NCBI GenBank assembly: GCA_963978905.1
Contig: OZ022260.1
Coordinates: 2,841,725-2,905,724, forward strand
Origin: Trichostrongylus colubriformis
Taxonomy: Eukaryota > Nematoda > Chromadorea > Rhabditida > Trichostrongylidae
Reading direction: 5' to 3'
DNA: 64,000 nt
The notes under the pieces: generated by a model
What the model was told of the DNA's origin: nothing
Database searches by the model: none
The model's input: only the letters and a program-made list of their open reading frames with translations
Translations under genes and position numbers: made by a program
Shown: piece after piece, positions 42,440 to 54,410 of the stretch
How the letters are laid out: each line of letters begins with the position of its first letter
Position numbering within the stretch: position 1 is the first letter of the stretch

Positions 42440-43140
42440 GCTTTGAAGGCAGTATTAGGGAAAATTCGGACGAAACGCGAAAGGAAGTGGCGCATATGAC
42501 GGGGGAGATGATCAGTAAAACGATGGTGAAGAAAAAAACGGAACCAAATGACCAGAAACCCGCAAGTGGAACCCTTCCCCACTAGTGATTCTCGACGTGG
42601 ACGACTATTCTGTCAACAGGCGGGTAGCCTCTGCCATTGGCATGTATCCAGGTAATAAAGGCGCAAAAACAGGCGTGGAATTAATACAAAAAAGTTGAAG
42701 GCATCTCATCGTTGACTGCAAGCGAGCGAAGGCAACAAGTGAGTACTAATGGAAATGAAAAGAAGATAGAAAAGAAGAACTCGCGAACTTTACGGATAAA
42801 CGCCAAAAATCAAAAAAAGAAAAATATAATCAGCTATTAGAAAGGGGTATGCGATGCTCTGTATACGAAAGCGCGCCCGATCGCTCCAGCCGGCCGCATC
42901 GCCTTGGCCACTCCCACACCAGCCAATTATGGGGAGCTCGTCGCCAGGAGGCGGGCTGCCCTGAATAAAGGCGGCTTGCCCTGACAAGGCCGCCTCCGTC
43001 ATAGCTAAAGGGGCGCCTTCCACGGTGAATTACGCCATGCACAGGCCCTTCAGACCCGTAGTTTTCCAGTGAATGACTCCTTTTGGAATTGCTTATTACC
43101 CACATTACCCGTAACACTGTCTTTAACTAAAACGACAGAA
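42440..43140 (+). repeat. Interspersed repeat family R1, copy 3
   Basis: Starts GAAGGCAGTATTAGGG and runs parallel to 17.92-18.66 kb through CCAGCCGGCCGC, GAAAGGGGT and ATTACGCCATGCACAGGCC to CACCCACATTA-like sequence. Confidence 0.7.
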
Positions 43141-43355
43141 AACGATGAGCGCCCATACTTGCAGGGAATGTCCAAAAGTGTTGGCCCTTACACACAAACT
43201 TGGTTAACCACCTAAAGTAGTCTTGATTTAGAAAAATTCAAAAAATTCTGCCGCGACCCCCAAAGCAGCTATGCGCTGCGCGATTTCCACAAATCGTCTT
43301 CCAGTAATTTAGGCAGTTGCAGACTGAAGCCCTTTCTCGTCCATCGTATTCACTA

Positions 43356-44442
43356 CAGGGTGCGGCAAAAGTTCTAGCAACTTCAAGCAACAAGCAGTTC
43401 TAGCAAATATGCCCGTAAAAACGGTCAAATCGATGCACGATACAACCTCAACAACATTTATCAACAACTATATAGATCAAGAAAATAGATCTCGAAATTA
43501 CCTCTTTCTGAGCGAATACAGGCTGGAAGTCTCCTAGAAAAGCGTCGACGGTGGCACGGAGGTAGTCTTCGTCCAAATCCTTCCATGCTTCAGCGAGAGT
43601 TGCACGCAGAACATCCAAATTTCTATGCTGAGTAGAGCAGGCATTTCTCTCAAAAACTAACTACACGGAATAGTCCAATGGATTTAGGTGTGGACTGTTT
43701 GGGGGCCAATCGTTCGACGAGATGAAGTCTTGCTGCGCATCAGTCCTGTGCCACCTTGGACCTATTTGCTGGAGCTGAGTCATGTTGATAAGTCCATGTC
43801 CGGTTGCCGAAATGAGACTTTGCCCAGGGGAGTACCTTCTTCTCCAACACATCCATGGACCCCTTTCTCTAAGGAAATTAGAGGCATTTTGCCGTCCGAT
43901 GTGATTGCCCCAGAAGCCATCAATTACGTGGGGTGTCCAAATCGCTGAGCAATCCCTCCATAATGGCTGGCTTCTGCAGGGCATCCCGCTATCATGCTAT
44001 CATTTTGGGTGTTCAGGAATTTATCTGTTAAAACAAACCTTCGTTAGTGAAAAGGATGTCGAGGTGCCGTGCTTGCGAAAATCACTTCTAAAGCTCCTGT
44101 CCTGTACAACAACGTCAACAGATACAAGGCGACAAGAACTGTGTATGCATAGCTCCTGTCGCCTTGTACCTGTTGACGTTGTTGTGCATGGTTCTTAAGG
44201 AATCTCGAGCTGCTTGGAGATATTCTTTGCAGTACATTCAGCCAGATGGAGGTTCAGGATAAAGGGTCGTTGATTTTTGCTTGTTACCATTCTGTAAAAT
44301 AGCATATTCAAGAACGGTCAATTCATGGAATGTATAGAAGAAGACTTGCAGTAAACTGTGGCAGAAATCCTGTCGGGATCGAAGGCCTCATTTCCTATTT
44401 GGATTTCGCCAAAAATTTTGCCGGAACTTTTGCCGCACCCTG
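43356..44442 (-). mobile_element. Tc1/mariner-type element with TIRs, broken transposase
   Basis: TA-flanked. Ends CAGGGTGCGGCAAAAGTTC and GAACTTTTGCCGCACCCTG are exact inverted repeats. The minus strand carries VIDGFWGNHIGRQ, RWHRTDAQQDFISSNDWPPN and SPHLNPLDYSV (the last catalytic block, followed by AW/W in the family). The N-terminal DNA-binding part is not recognisable. A hairpin of about 35-bp arms lies at 44.11-44.19 kb. Confidence 0.8.
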
Positions 44443-44549
44443 TAGTTCAAATGCTAACTAAGCCCCACTTTCCCAAACATCTGGACAGCTTCTGAAAATC
44501 GGCCAAAACTTTCGGTACGACTTAATAACTCCAGTGCATTCAGAAAGTA

Positions 44550-45011
44550 TTAGGTTGCTGCAAAACTAATGTTGATTCCAAGGCATGTATAAAGAAGTAG
44601 ATTTTTTGAACTATTCCATCCCAGGGAAAGCCCGGCACACCATTTGGTGGGTTTTTTTTTTCAGAAACTTCTATGAATGTCGCTCTATGCTTTCGAGCCA
44701 GCCTTTTCCAGGGCTGCATATAATAATGAACCGACGCGACTATCGAGCCATCATGCTTTGCGAGTTTAAACTGGGACACTCCGCAGCGAAGGCAGCGCAT
44801 AATCTCCGCAGTGTTCTGGGGACGAATTGTCTTTGCGGCCGATCCTGTTGTAGGACAACGCAAGGCTACACACCTCACAAGTCACTTGGCAAAAATTGAC
44901 CCTTTTGGGTATAGAAGTTCTCCCTCACCCAGCGTACTTTCCCGAGCTTTCTCCCACAGACTGTCAATTTTTTCGAGCACTCAATTCTCATCTGCGTCAG
45001 AAACAATTTAC
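44550..45011 (+). mobile_element. mariner element, internally deleted
   Basis: Starts with a mariner ITR (TTAGGTTGCTGCAAAACTAA) after TA. 44.73-44.80 kb encodes the N-terminal helix-turn-helix start RRDYRAIMLCEFKLGHSAAK. At about 44.91-45.01 kb a different frame gives EVLPHPAYFPELSPTDCQFF then RALNSHLRQKQFTN, the C-terminal catalytic region. The middle of the transposase is missing. Confidence 0.75.
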
Positions 45012-45118
45012 TAATTTACACGATATTGTAGAATGCTGCTATCTCTGAGTTTCATCCGATATTGTTGGCTTGAATGATTCTGAAGCTCTTGAACTTCTTA
45101 TATTTATTTATTGATGAG

Positions 45119-45177
45119 CTTTCGACATTAATGCCTTCCTCAGATCTTAAGATGTTAAGATCTGAGGAAGGCATTAA
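45119..45177 (-). ncRNA. Hammerhead-like Penelope terminus with a 23-bp perfect hairpin
   Basis: The minus strand at 45119-45143 reads CTGAGGA, AGGCATTAATGTC, GAAAG, resembling CUGANGA-stem-GAAA. The same segment forms perfect 23-bp arms (45128-45150 and 45155-45177) with loop GATG, so two termini lie head to head. AT-rich tails follow. Confidence 0.35.
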
Positions 45178-46060
45178 GGTCATTTATGTACCTTATTAAT
45201 GTTTATGCCGTTGTCATAAACCGTATAAGTAGCGATGTGTTGGAATCGCCGTGGGAGTTATTGAGTAGACTCAAGGCCTGCGAATAGTAAAAGGGAACTT
45301 GATGCTAAGAGGACATCAGGTCCTTCACTGGTAACAGCGAGGGCGGCGTCACTGAACTCCGCGATTCACCTAACTAGGATCCTCTTATTAGAAGGATGGC
45401 CTCACGAGACTAGCCCGTGGGATGACCGGTATAGGCCTCTACCGGGGGGGGGGGGGGCGAGCGTAGGGATAAGACTAGATTGAAGAGCGCCAGCAGGGTG
45501 GCCAAATTCCGGCACACTTTTATTCATTTCAGCCCGTCCGGTACGTTTCCTTGCATTTGATACACTTTGTGGCCGTCGGTTATAACGCGCTGTGAGGTAG
45601 TTTGTGGATGCACACGGGTGAAAGCACTCATAAGGAGTATAGGTGAAGTACCAGCTATTATGTAAGAGATCAAGAATTTGATGAGTAGTTACCAATATAA
45701 GAAAAAAAAACAAAAAAAACAAAAAGGTTCATCCCGAGATAACGCAGTACTTCGTATTTTTCAAACATTTTTTTTCAATTTTATGTTAAGGCGATGGTCG
45801 ACATTTCGAACATGGCAGTTTCATTTCAAATCTTTTCCATTGCAAGTCCTTTCTTTGAGGCTCCACTGCGACTCTTAATAAAACGCATCCTAATTGTCCT
45901 TTCCATTAAAGCCTTTTTCTCCTTGATTTTCACATTCGAACTTTGGCTTGATGTCGAGTTTCGCATACCGCTAAGAACAGCAAACGCCGCGAATTTTTTC
46001 ATCCTATCTTTCAAGCCCCACGGATCTCCTTCACCGAGGGACTCCTCTCGCTGAAGGATC
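45178..46060. other. Unassigned sequence with a long G run
   Basis: Contains GGGGGGGGGGGGGG near 45.45 kb and AT-rich tracts; no gene or repeat recognised. Confidence 0.35.
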
Positions 46061-49000
46061 TCGAGCCGTTAGGTGGCAAGGCTACGTGGCGCGACCCCAG
46101 GTGACGGATAGGGGGCTAATCGCGGATCAAAAGTCATCATGTACTTGCCCTGAGACGCAGGTGGATCCAGGGGATGGACTCCCTGTTTCTGCTGCGCTGG
46201 GCTGATTCATACCCTCTGTGTCTGTGCAAACGTTTCTTGCATACGTGTGGGGGCGTTCTGTATGGGGCAGTTGGTATCCTGCATTCGGTCCAGCCAAAAG
46301 CTTGCATTCTAACGACTGGGAGGTACATGGGAGCCGGTCCGGGGTCGCCTCCAACAAATAAACCCCATGTCCACTTCGGAATAGCCTGGCTAACTACCCG
46401 GAGTATACCTAGCCCCCACGACAGAGCCCGGCAAGCTACTCGTGGGTCCCCATCTTGCTGAAAACAGCGACAAAAATGGACCTCATTCCCCTGAACCTGA
46501 GAGAGCCCCCAATACGGCAGCATTGGGTAGGACCGCTCGGAGAGGCTGCTAGAATCTCAGGGCTACAACAGGCTGCCTAGATCGAGAAGGACTAGGATGG
46601 CGATATGTACTTACAACGCACGAACTCTTGCATCGGAAGCGAGTATGGAAGATCTGATGATGCAAGCCAGGAAGATCAAGTACGACGTCATCGGACTGAC
46701 CGAGACGAGGAGGCATCGCACGAGACACGCCGTGTACGAGACTGGTGAAGAACTGTTCCTCGGAACATGCGACAGGAGAGGCGTTGGCGGTGTGGGCGTT
46801 CTCGTCAACACGCACTTGGCAATGAACATCGATCCGTACGAAAATCTGACAACCCGAATCGGACGTTTGCGATTGAAAAGGTGCGGTTGAATCCCGGCTT
46901 TGACCATCTTCGTCGCCTACGCACCAACATCAAGCTACGACGAGGACGAGCTCGAAGCTTTTTATGTGGAATTAGAGAAGTTCTACAAGAAAGACCACAT
47001 CTTCTTCAAGGTCATCGTCGGCGACTTCAACGCCAAGATCGGCCCTGAAGAACGGACAATGAACTTCACATCGGGACTCACGGAACGGAATGGAATGAGC
47101 AGGATGAAAGGCTGTGTCTGAGTTTATTATGTCGATCAACTCCATCCATGGTAACTCACAGTTCCAGAAGCCCTCTCATCTGCGATGGACTTGGGAGTCA
47201 CCCGGTGGACAATTCCATAATGAGATCGATCACGTCATCTTCAATCGGTTTTGCATGACCGACGTTGCTGTTGTTCCGAAGTTCTACACTGGATCAGACC
47301 ATCGACTCATCCGCGCAAAATTCCTCTTTTCGATACGTGGAGAGAGAGTCGCTAAATTCAAGGAGCGAAGACCCAGGACAGTCATCAACTGGGAATACTT
47401 CGTTTCTCTCGGTGGTGCATGGGAGGACTCCGTTATCGAAAACATCGACGACGAGTACAACCGGCTCGTTGAGCATCCTCACGATTCTGCCCAGGAGGGC
47501 AGAGAGTTTGAAAGTTACAAAGAGGCGTCTCTCTTCGGAAACTCTCGAGCTGATACGTCAACGTGGAGCAGCACGAGCCGCAGGCGATTACCAACTGACG
47601 TCCGAACTTGGAAAGCGAAGCAGAGAGGCGATAAAAGAAGATCTCAAGGAGAGATAGCAGCAGTGCTGGCTGAAGCAGCAGAGGCTGGGAGGAGAATTCG
47701 CAATGCCGGCCGATGCTTCGCCAGTTATAAGACCAAAATGACCGGTCTCCGGCGTCCGGACGGCACAGTTACTGCCTCCCGAAGGGCAATGGAGAAGGTC
47801 ATCTACGACTTCTACTCGGATCTCTTCGATAGCCATGTCCAACTGCCTAGGAGCAATCTGAAGCAGGATGGATATGTCGTACCATCAGTTCTCCCTTGCA
47901 AAGTCCGACACGCCATTTCGTCGGTGAAGAATGGTACAGCACCCGGCCCCGACAGGATCAGACCGCAACATCTGAAGAATCTTCCGCCAGTTATCGTCAA
48001 AACACTGGCCCGACCCTTCACGCGCTACCTGTCGGAATGCCAGGTACCCACATCGTGGAAAACTAGCGGGACTGTGTGCTGTATAAGAAGGGAGATCCAC
48101 ACGACATCGGCAATTATCGTCCAATCTGCCTGCTGTCTATGGTCTACAAGCTCTTCACTCGTGTCATCTTGAATAGGATCGGTAGAGCTTTGGACGAAGG
48201 AGAGCCATGCGAGCAAGCAGGATTTCGCAGAGGATTCAGTACAATCGATCACATCCACACGGTCACTAGACCCATCGAAGTATCGCGAGAGTACAAGATG
48301 CCGTCATGTCTCAAATTCATCGATTCGAAGAAACCCTTCGATTCTGTTGAGACAGAAGCGGTTATCAAAGCCTGGGAAACCAGGGTGTGCCGACTCAGTA
48401 TATAAGAGTACTTCGTGAGCTCTACAGCAATTCACGACCAGGATCTCGCCATTCTACAAGGAAGTCATCATCGACGTGAAGAGAGGGGTTCGACAAGGCG
48501 ACACTATCTCGCATAATCTATTCAGCACCGCTCTTGGGAACGTCATGCGTTAACTGGAATGGAAGGAATGGGAGTGAAGGTCGATGGCCGGCATTTACAC
48601 CACCTCCCCTTCGCTGAAGACATCGTGTTAATAACACCGACAATCCAGCAAGCGGAACGGATGCTAGCCGATTTCGACAGCGAGTGTGGAATGATCGGTC
48701 CACAGCTGAACCTGACGAAGACGATGTTCATGAGAAACGGATTGGTACCTGACGCCCCATTCACGCTCAACAGAACGAACGTCACCGAATGCTTCAGCTA
48801 TGAGTACCTAGGTCGGGAAGTCAACATGATGAACGACTTAGCACCAGAGCTGAGCAGGAGGAAAAGAGCGGCATGGGGAGCCTTCAATACCATCGAGTGA
48901 GTAGTGAAGAAGACGAAGAACATCCGGCTCCGCGCTCATCTCTTCGATTCCGCTGTCCTTGCTGCCCTGACATACGCCTCAGAGACCTGGACTCTACGTA

Positions 49001-49440
49001 AGCAAGAGGAGCATGCGGTTGGCGTCATCCAACGCGCCATCGAGAGGACGATGCTTGACGTATCCCGATACACGCAAGTGCAGAGGGAAATCCGGAGTTC
49101 CGAACTCCGTCGTCGATCAAAGGTCAGGGACGACGTCGTATTTGCCAAGGAATCGAAGATTAGATGGGCCGGACACGTCATGCGATATCGTGATGACCGT
49201 TGGACCAGAGCGGTTACCGACTGGATAACTCGGGACGTCAAACGAACACCTGGACGACCGCGGGCCCGATGGTCAGACTTCTTCACGAAAGCTCTTCGCG
49301 AAGAGAACGAGACGCTACGTGTCCCTGGAGCCAGAAACGTTCACTGGACTGCTTTGGCTCGCGACTGGGACGAATGGAGACGTTGCTGGCGCCCGCACGA
49401 GGCTCTCGATGAACAACGAGACAACAGGTGATACTGGTGA
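46060..49440 (+). mobile_element. RTE-clade LINE, near full length, recently inactivated
   Basis: Endonuclease: MAICTYNARTLASEASMEDL, VIGLTETRRHR (46.60-46.89 kb), then in the next frame FVAYAPTSSYDEDELEAFYV and VIVGDFNAKIGP (to 47.10 kb), then LRWTWESPGGQFHNEIDHV and GSDHRLIRAK (47.11-47.33 kb). RT: LYKKGDPHDIGNYRPICLLS, KFIDSKKPFDSVE, RQGDTIS and LPFAEDIVLI (48.08-48.62 kb). C-terminus: an intact 175-codon frame at 48904-49431 with IRWAGHVMR, GRPRARWSDFF and WDEWRRCWRP. GC content and codon use differ from the AT-rich surroundings. At least five frame breaks. The 5' leader (from about 46.06 kb) is GC-rich; the 3' limit is near 49.44 kb. Confidence 0.9.
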
Positions 49441-49829
49441 CAGGTGATCTTTCAAGCCGCAAACAAAAAATCGGACACTCAACAAAGGTTTCCAGAGAAA
49501 AGCAGCATCTACGAGATGACGAAAGCTGATAGAGAGTGCAAATGCCATGAGTATGTATAGAATGCTTCAATTAGTGACATTCTCGGACTCATTCGTGGCG
49601 TCGTTAGGATCCTGTCCTCAAGGATCTTCTCGTCAGAAGTCCAGCTCTCACTCGTCTGCAAAGCCTCGCTCGAAGCTCGGCTGAGGGAATCTCTCTCCTC
49701 AATCTCTACCTTCTGTCTTGAGCACAACACCAGTCAGTCTACTCCTACCAGTCGTCCGAGGAATCCCTACATGGAGGGTCATCCCATAGCTCCTTCTGTT
49801 GGCGACCTGACCTGCGGGCAGCGCGCACC

Positions 49830-50330
49830 TATGTGCTTCTCTGGGTCTGATGACCACGATTTCGAAGCGTAAAGAAAATCTGAAGATATTTTCCGCATGT
49901 TATATCCTCAGACCAGACCAGCTGCGAATCAGTACCTTAGCGAGGTTCATCGGAGGAGGGGCGCGCGACCTTATTGACGGCCTATCGAGGGAGGATAAAA
50001 ATTCATATCCCAAGGTAATTGATCACCTCCGCGCACATTTTGAATCGCATCAATTTCGCAGTTTGGCGAAAACAACAACATTCAGATTGCAAGCAAGGCC
50101 CGAATGAGAGTGCGCGCGACTGCCGAAAAAATTAACGGAAGGTAACGCGTGTTCAACCAAAGCAAGCACAAAATGAGCGCCTTTTGGATGAACTCCAAGA
50201 CCGGTCAAAGGCTGCGCTGAGATTCCACGTAAAAGCGGCTAATCCCGCTACTTTTGATAAGACCGTGCAAGAAGCGACCATTATGAATCTCTTCTCAATG
50301 ACGTCGCTAGTGCCATAACTATACTGTCCG
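49830..50330 (+). mobile_element. LTR-retroelement gag fragment
   Basis: The plus frame at 49850-50107 reads RPDQLRISTLARFIGGGARD and LIDGLSREDKNSYPKVIDHL then RAHFES, the pattern of a capsid-domain gag of Ty3/Pao-type elements. A second frame continues QNERLLDELQDRSKAALRF and NLFSMTSL. No protease, RT, integrase or LTR was seen. Confidence 0.5.
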
Positions 50331-50600
50331 GGGCGCAACCAGCTCTTCCTCCACCGGTACGCATCGTGTCCACGCATAATACTTCAACCCCGCCAGGATC
50401 GGGATCACACCAAAGGAGTCCAATAAACAGCAGCGGGGACAGCCACCCAGGTACTCCTCTAATAATAGTAGAGCTCGGCGACTTTGGAAAAGGGCACCCA
50501 ACTCGTATATAGTCTGTTTGCGGTCGAAGGGGTCAGTTTCGAACATTCTGCAACTTCACTCCAAAAGTCCGTCTCCCGCTTCTTGGTACTCGCGCGCAAG

Positions 50601-50700
50601 GTACAGTCCATTTGACAGCGCTAGATAGGGCGTGACCTACTGACAGGTCCGTAGGCCATGCCTTATCTAGCGTTGTGAAATGGACCGTACATCGCGAGTC
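50601..50700. repeat. 100-bp hairpin element
   Basis: Arms of about 42 bp: GTACAGTCCATTTGACAGCG against CGTTGTGAAATGGACCGTAC, with CTAGATA.GGC.TG.CCTAC inside. Confidence 0.75.
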
Positions 50701-51188
50701 GTGGATTCCTCGACAGAGGGTAGGTATCGTATTTGACCGGTGGCTAAGCAGATGAGTAGCGAACAATCTTTCGCAGCGAACCTAACTGAGGAAAAGGAAA
50801 TAAATATCGTTTTCTGCCTCAGGTAAGGCATAGAATACACAGCAATAAAACATATTGCAGCTATACTATCCGGCAGCAGTTGATAGTATTGTAGAAGTCG
50901 AAAAAAGGGGGATATATGGTACCCGTCGAGGAGGGAGTCGTACTGAAGCGGCTATTTTCCTAGACACCCGGGAGTGCCCTGCTCGCGTGGCCATTGTTGA
51001 AAGAAGCATATAAGCAGAACAAGAAACAATAAGGATTAATGATGAATTGATGTCTAGAATTTGCACTTCTGCATCTGTGTACATGCTCACTATTTACTGC
51101 AATTTTATTGTTTTTTATTCAACCTTTATTGGAGAAATACTTGTTGAGCTTTTATATGCGATACGTACAATTGTGTAACACTTTTCCC

Positions 51189-51326
51189 CTAGCGAGGAGA
51201 TGGTTTCCCTTCTTTACTTTTGCTCTTGCCTTCGTCTTTGCGTGTCATACCACTTGCTGAGGAGCTTGTTGTTGATCTGGATGTGGCCGTCATACTGGCT
51301 GCACTTCCTGCTTCACCTGCTGCTCT
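51189..51326 (-). CDS. Tail exon of membrane protein gene D (last exon)
   Basis: 138 bp from acceptor CGGGTTTCAG to TAG: RAAGEAGSAASMTATSRSTT, SSSASGMTRKDEGKSKSKEG, KPSPR. This is a 45-residue tail, Ser/Thr-rich then Lys-rich, analogous to the tails of genes B and C. Phase 0 at the start matches the transmembrane exon just upstream. Confidence 0.7.
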   Translation of the reverse strand, partial: RAAGEAGSAASMTATSRSTTSSSASGMTRKDEGKSKSKEGKPSPR

Positions 51327-51409
51327 CTGAAACCCGTATTCGTTCAAGAATTTAAGCACTTCGTTTCCGATCAGATATCCGTGAGAGGGAAGTTTAGCAA
51401 AAAAAGAAC

Positions 51410-51507
51410 CTTTTTGCTTCTCGTCACTTGGAAAATGATTCCGCTCAACAATAAAATAACAACCAGTATTGTGGTGTAGAGAATCAAAAAGCCAGGGGAC
51501 ACGAAAG
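51410..51507 (-). CDS. Transmembrane exon of membrane protein gene D
   Basis: 98 bp between acceptor CTAGTTTCAG and donor GTTCTT (AAAAAG before it): two bases, FVSPGFLILYTTILVVILLL then SGIIFQVTRSKK. Same position, phase (2-nt start, phase 0 end) and GFLILY start as the transmembrane exons of genes B and C. The intron to the tail exon is 83 bp. A longer overlapping frame (51189-51659) that runs through both exons and the intron is taken as coincidental. Upstream at 51.60 kb, NNSWSLETIHVYLYF may be the preceding FN3 G-strand exon. Confidence 0.7.
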
Positions 51508-51723
51508 CTGAAACTAGCATTCTTTGCGCATCGTATCGCAACCATTTTAACGTTGAGGCAGCACAAGTGAATGTGAATGAAGTGTGAGCCCATAAAAGTA
51601 TAAATAGACGTGTATCGTCTCAAGAGACCATGAATTGTTCTGGGGTGAAAGGCGCACATAAAGCAACTAAACAGAGCCCTGCAAAAGTCTATGGCCTAGC
51701 TGCACCTCAAGTGAGCATTATAT

Positions 51724-52090
51724 GGTACATTGGGTCATTTCACAAATAATGTCAATTTTTTCACAGAAGATAAAAAATTACAGATTTGTGCAACAAGCCA
51801 TATATCATTCGGGAGATATTGTTCTGCTCTACAGAATGGCGAACTTAATTTCTCTGTCAATATACGGCCGATTTCTAGGCTGGCGAAAGGGTAGGTCTGG
51901 CCTAGGAAAAATTTACCAAACCGGCAAATAACTAAGACATTATCTTTCATTTCGAAAAAATCAACCAGTCATGTGTCTCGTACTTGGCCTCTTCTGCAAT
52001 GTCCAGCTACTGGTTGATAAAGAAGTTGCGTCGTTCTTTTCCAAATTTGGTTCTTCCGCCACAACTCGGTGAATCTTGACAACTTCGTTG
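51724..52090 (+). repeat. mariner-type ITR repeat, partial copy
   Basis: Starts after TA with CATTGGGTCATTTCACAAAT and is similar to the sequence beside 58743 and 60236-60450 (CATATATCATTC..GAGA..TTCTGCTCTACA). Right end not found. Confidence 0.5.
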
Positions 52091-52917
52091 AATAAATGCA
52101 AGAAATTTTAACAAATGGACAGCTAGCGCAATGGTGAAATGTTAAGGAGAGTTAGTGCCATTCTGTAGAGGGAAAGATCGCTGACCTGATTCTTTAACTT
52201 TCTAATGAAAGAATAAATTGTAAAGAAATGTATACTGGACTCCTATTCTGGTATTAAAATTCAATCTGAATAGCAGCCAAAGCAATATCGAGACTTGTTT
52301 TCGATAGGGGGGGGGGGGGAGAATTCTTTCAAATGGCTCATGAAACACTGCTGACAAGGGAAGGATGGTAAGTCGAAGTGGCCGTTTTGAAGGGGGTTTA
52401 TACCAATGATAGGGCTCGGGATGCCATTCACCAATTCGCATTCCATACAATACTGCTCACTTTTTTTGAAAAATCCACGGTGGGCGACGGATTAAACGGC
52501 ACAAACCGTCGCACCGTCACAACTTCGTTAAAAATGGATAAAATGGGAAAAAATTAAAAGCGTTAGAATCGTCTTGATGTGTCGAATTCGATGACCTATG
52601 AGATGTCGAATTTTGATAAGTAGGTCACCAGCTTCTCGGTGAATGCTGGAAAGATTTCAAGGCAAGACTCCAACTTTTTTCGACTTGCATTCACATGCTC
52701 AATTGTTGCTCGCCCATGTTCTGCACAAACATCATTTTTTAGTAAGTTATCTTCAAGTTCTAGCAGTATGTACGTGTAAAATTAGTTTCTTGGAAATATT
52801 GAAAGACTAGAAGAAAAATTATCTTGAATGTCGTGCGCCGCCAGGTGGTGCACGCCGTCCCCAGGTCCAGTTATAGAGTGCGCCACGGGTGGCGCACGCC
52901 GTCCGTTATGGGTTAAC
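52091..52917. other. No gene seen; diverged fragment of the 7.6-kb palindrome family at 52.48-52.62 kb
   Basis: 52480-52620 shares ACAAACCGTCGCA, GGATAAAATGG.AAA and AGCGTTAGAATCGTCT with one arm of the 7.64-8.74 kb palindrome. A G13 run lies near 52.31 kb. Confidence 0.45.
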
Positions 52918-53284
52918 GAGTTCGACATCCCTGTGATGCACAGGTGTTCTGTATCCTGGCAACGCACATGTCACATGACTTCAGCAAAGATGAAGCTTCA
53001 AAATGACTACTGATATGAGAATTACTCTTTTCATAACCTAACCAGCAGAATGAACCACAGAAGGAACCATGGAATCAATGATGTTAACTTCAGACAGAGA
53101 AGGAAACTCAAGGGTGCAGCAGTGCAAAAGAGCATCTACGACAACTTTACACGAACCTGCCTCTAAATCACAAAGCTTGGAAATGGAACACACTTCACTT
53201 CATGCTGTTGCACCGGGCTTATTGAATGATCGATAGAAGAGTCTTTGATAAAGATACAAGGCTTCGATACGGACAGCGAGAAGG
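52918..53284. repeat. Dispersed duplicate D1, copy 2
   Basis: Near-identical to 32948-33314 in direct orientation; boundaries are sharp at the left (GAGTTCGACATCCCTGTG). Confidence 0.7.
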
Positions 53285-54410
53285 CAACCCAATGAGGTAG
53301 CGTTCATACTTTTGGAATTTGCGTTTTTGTGGAAAGAAAAATAGATACGTTTCGATTGGGAAAACTGCGTTTTTGCGTTTTTAAGGAAAGAAGAGTAGAT
53401 ATCGCGGATTCCGCGATTACTAGCAGTGTCTTCAGCTTCTCCGGTCAGTAAGTTTGTCCTTATGGTCAATCAATTGAGGAATGCGAGGGGGCGCTGACGC
53501 AGCTTCAACCCTCCTATCTCTTTCATCTAGCGCGGCGTCAGCGCCTTCCATACAGTAACGGCGAGACGCCGCCGCAAGCCGGCGGAATCTTCATTTTTCA
53601 TTCATATTTTTTCTTGTACCCTTTATTCTTTTATGCTTTAGGGCTTTAGTTCACACACCATACAGGGCAAAGATTGGGCGCTTGTTCTGGGAAGAATCTC
53701 CTTTTATTGCTAGGATGGCTCCATTGCTCATGCTTTTTTCGCCTTACTCTATTTTGGTAACAGTTACTGGGTAGTCTTAAGTGCTTTATCACTCGGATGT
53801 TGCTCTAATCTTTGTGGTCACTTTCCTAGTTACATTGCTTTTATCTGCGATTACCTGGGACTCATGTATCTTAGGGGCATGTACTCGGACTCTTGTTACT
53901 ATTACTGTTACTCATATATTATTTGCATTTAGTACTGGAAACTCTTACTAGTTATTCGCTATTATCCTGCTTTATTCTTTACATTCCTATTTTATGCTTA
54001 CATCTCTTATGTGTTTATCGTCGTTTATGTGAAATACTCGAATAACCGTTTTTCCTGTTTAATTACCCAAGTTTGAGATTGTGGTAATTCGGTGGCTCGT
54101 GTGGTCTGGAAGATTGTTGGCTCGTTTGCACCAGATAAACGTTCGTAAAGCAAACCGCGTGGCAACTATTAAATGATACGATAGATACGTATAGATTTGC
54201 GGAATTTGCATTTTTGCGTTTTTATGGAAATGCGGAATTGTAGAATTTGCGTTTTTGCGTTTTTGTGGAAATGTGGAATTGTGGAAAGCGTGGGAGTCAC
54301 GTGCGCGGTGCGTGTCATTCCACGCAGCTCATCATTCGCGAACGGTCGAACGGATGATGATGAGCTATTTGTTCTCATTTTCTTGAGTATGAAAAGAGCT
54401 TATGTAAATA
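53285..54410. other. No gene seen; short GCGTTTTTGCG-type repeats
   Basis: TTTGCGTTTTTGCGTTTTT motifs recur at 53.31-53.39 and 54.20-54.28 kb. The T-rich stretch between has no exon-like frame. Confidence 0.35.

Noticed and set aside
51189..51659. A single 156-codon minus frame spanning both gene D exons
   Set aside because: It reads the transmembrane region in the wrong frame. Splicing 51410 to 51326 gives a clean helix plus tail in matching phase.
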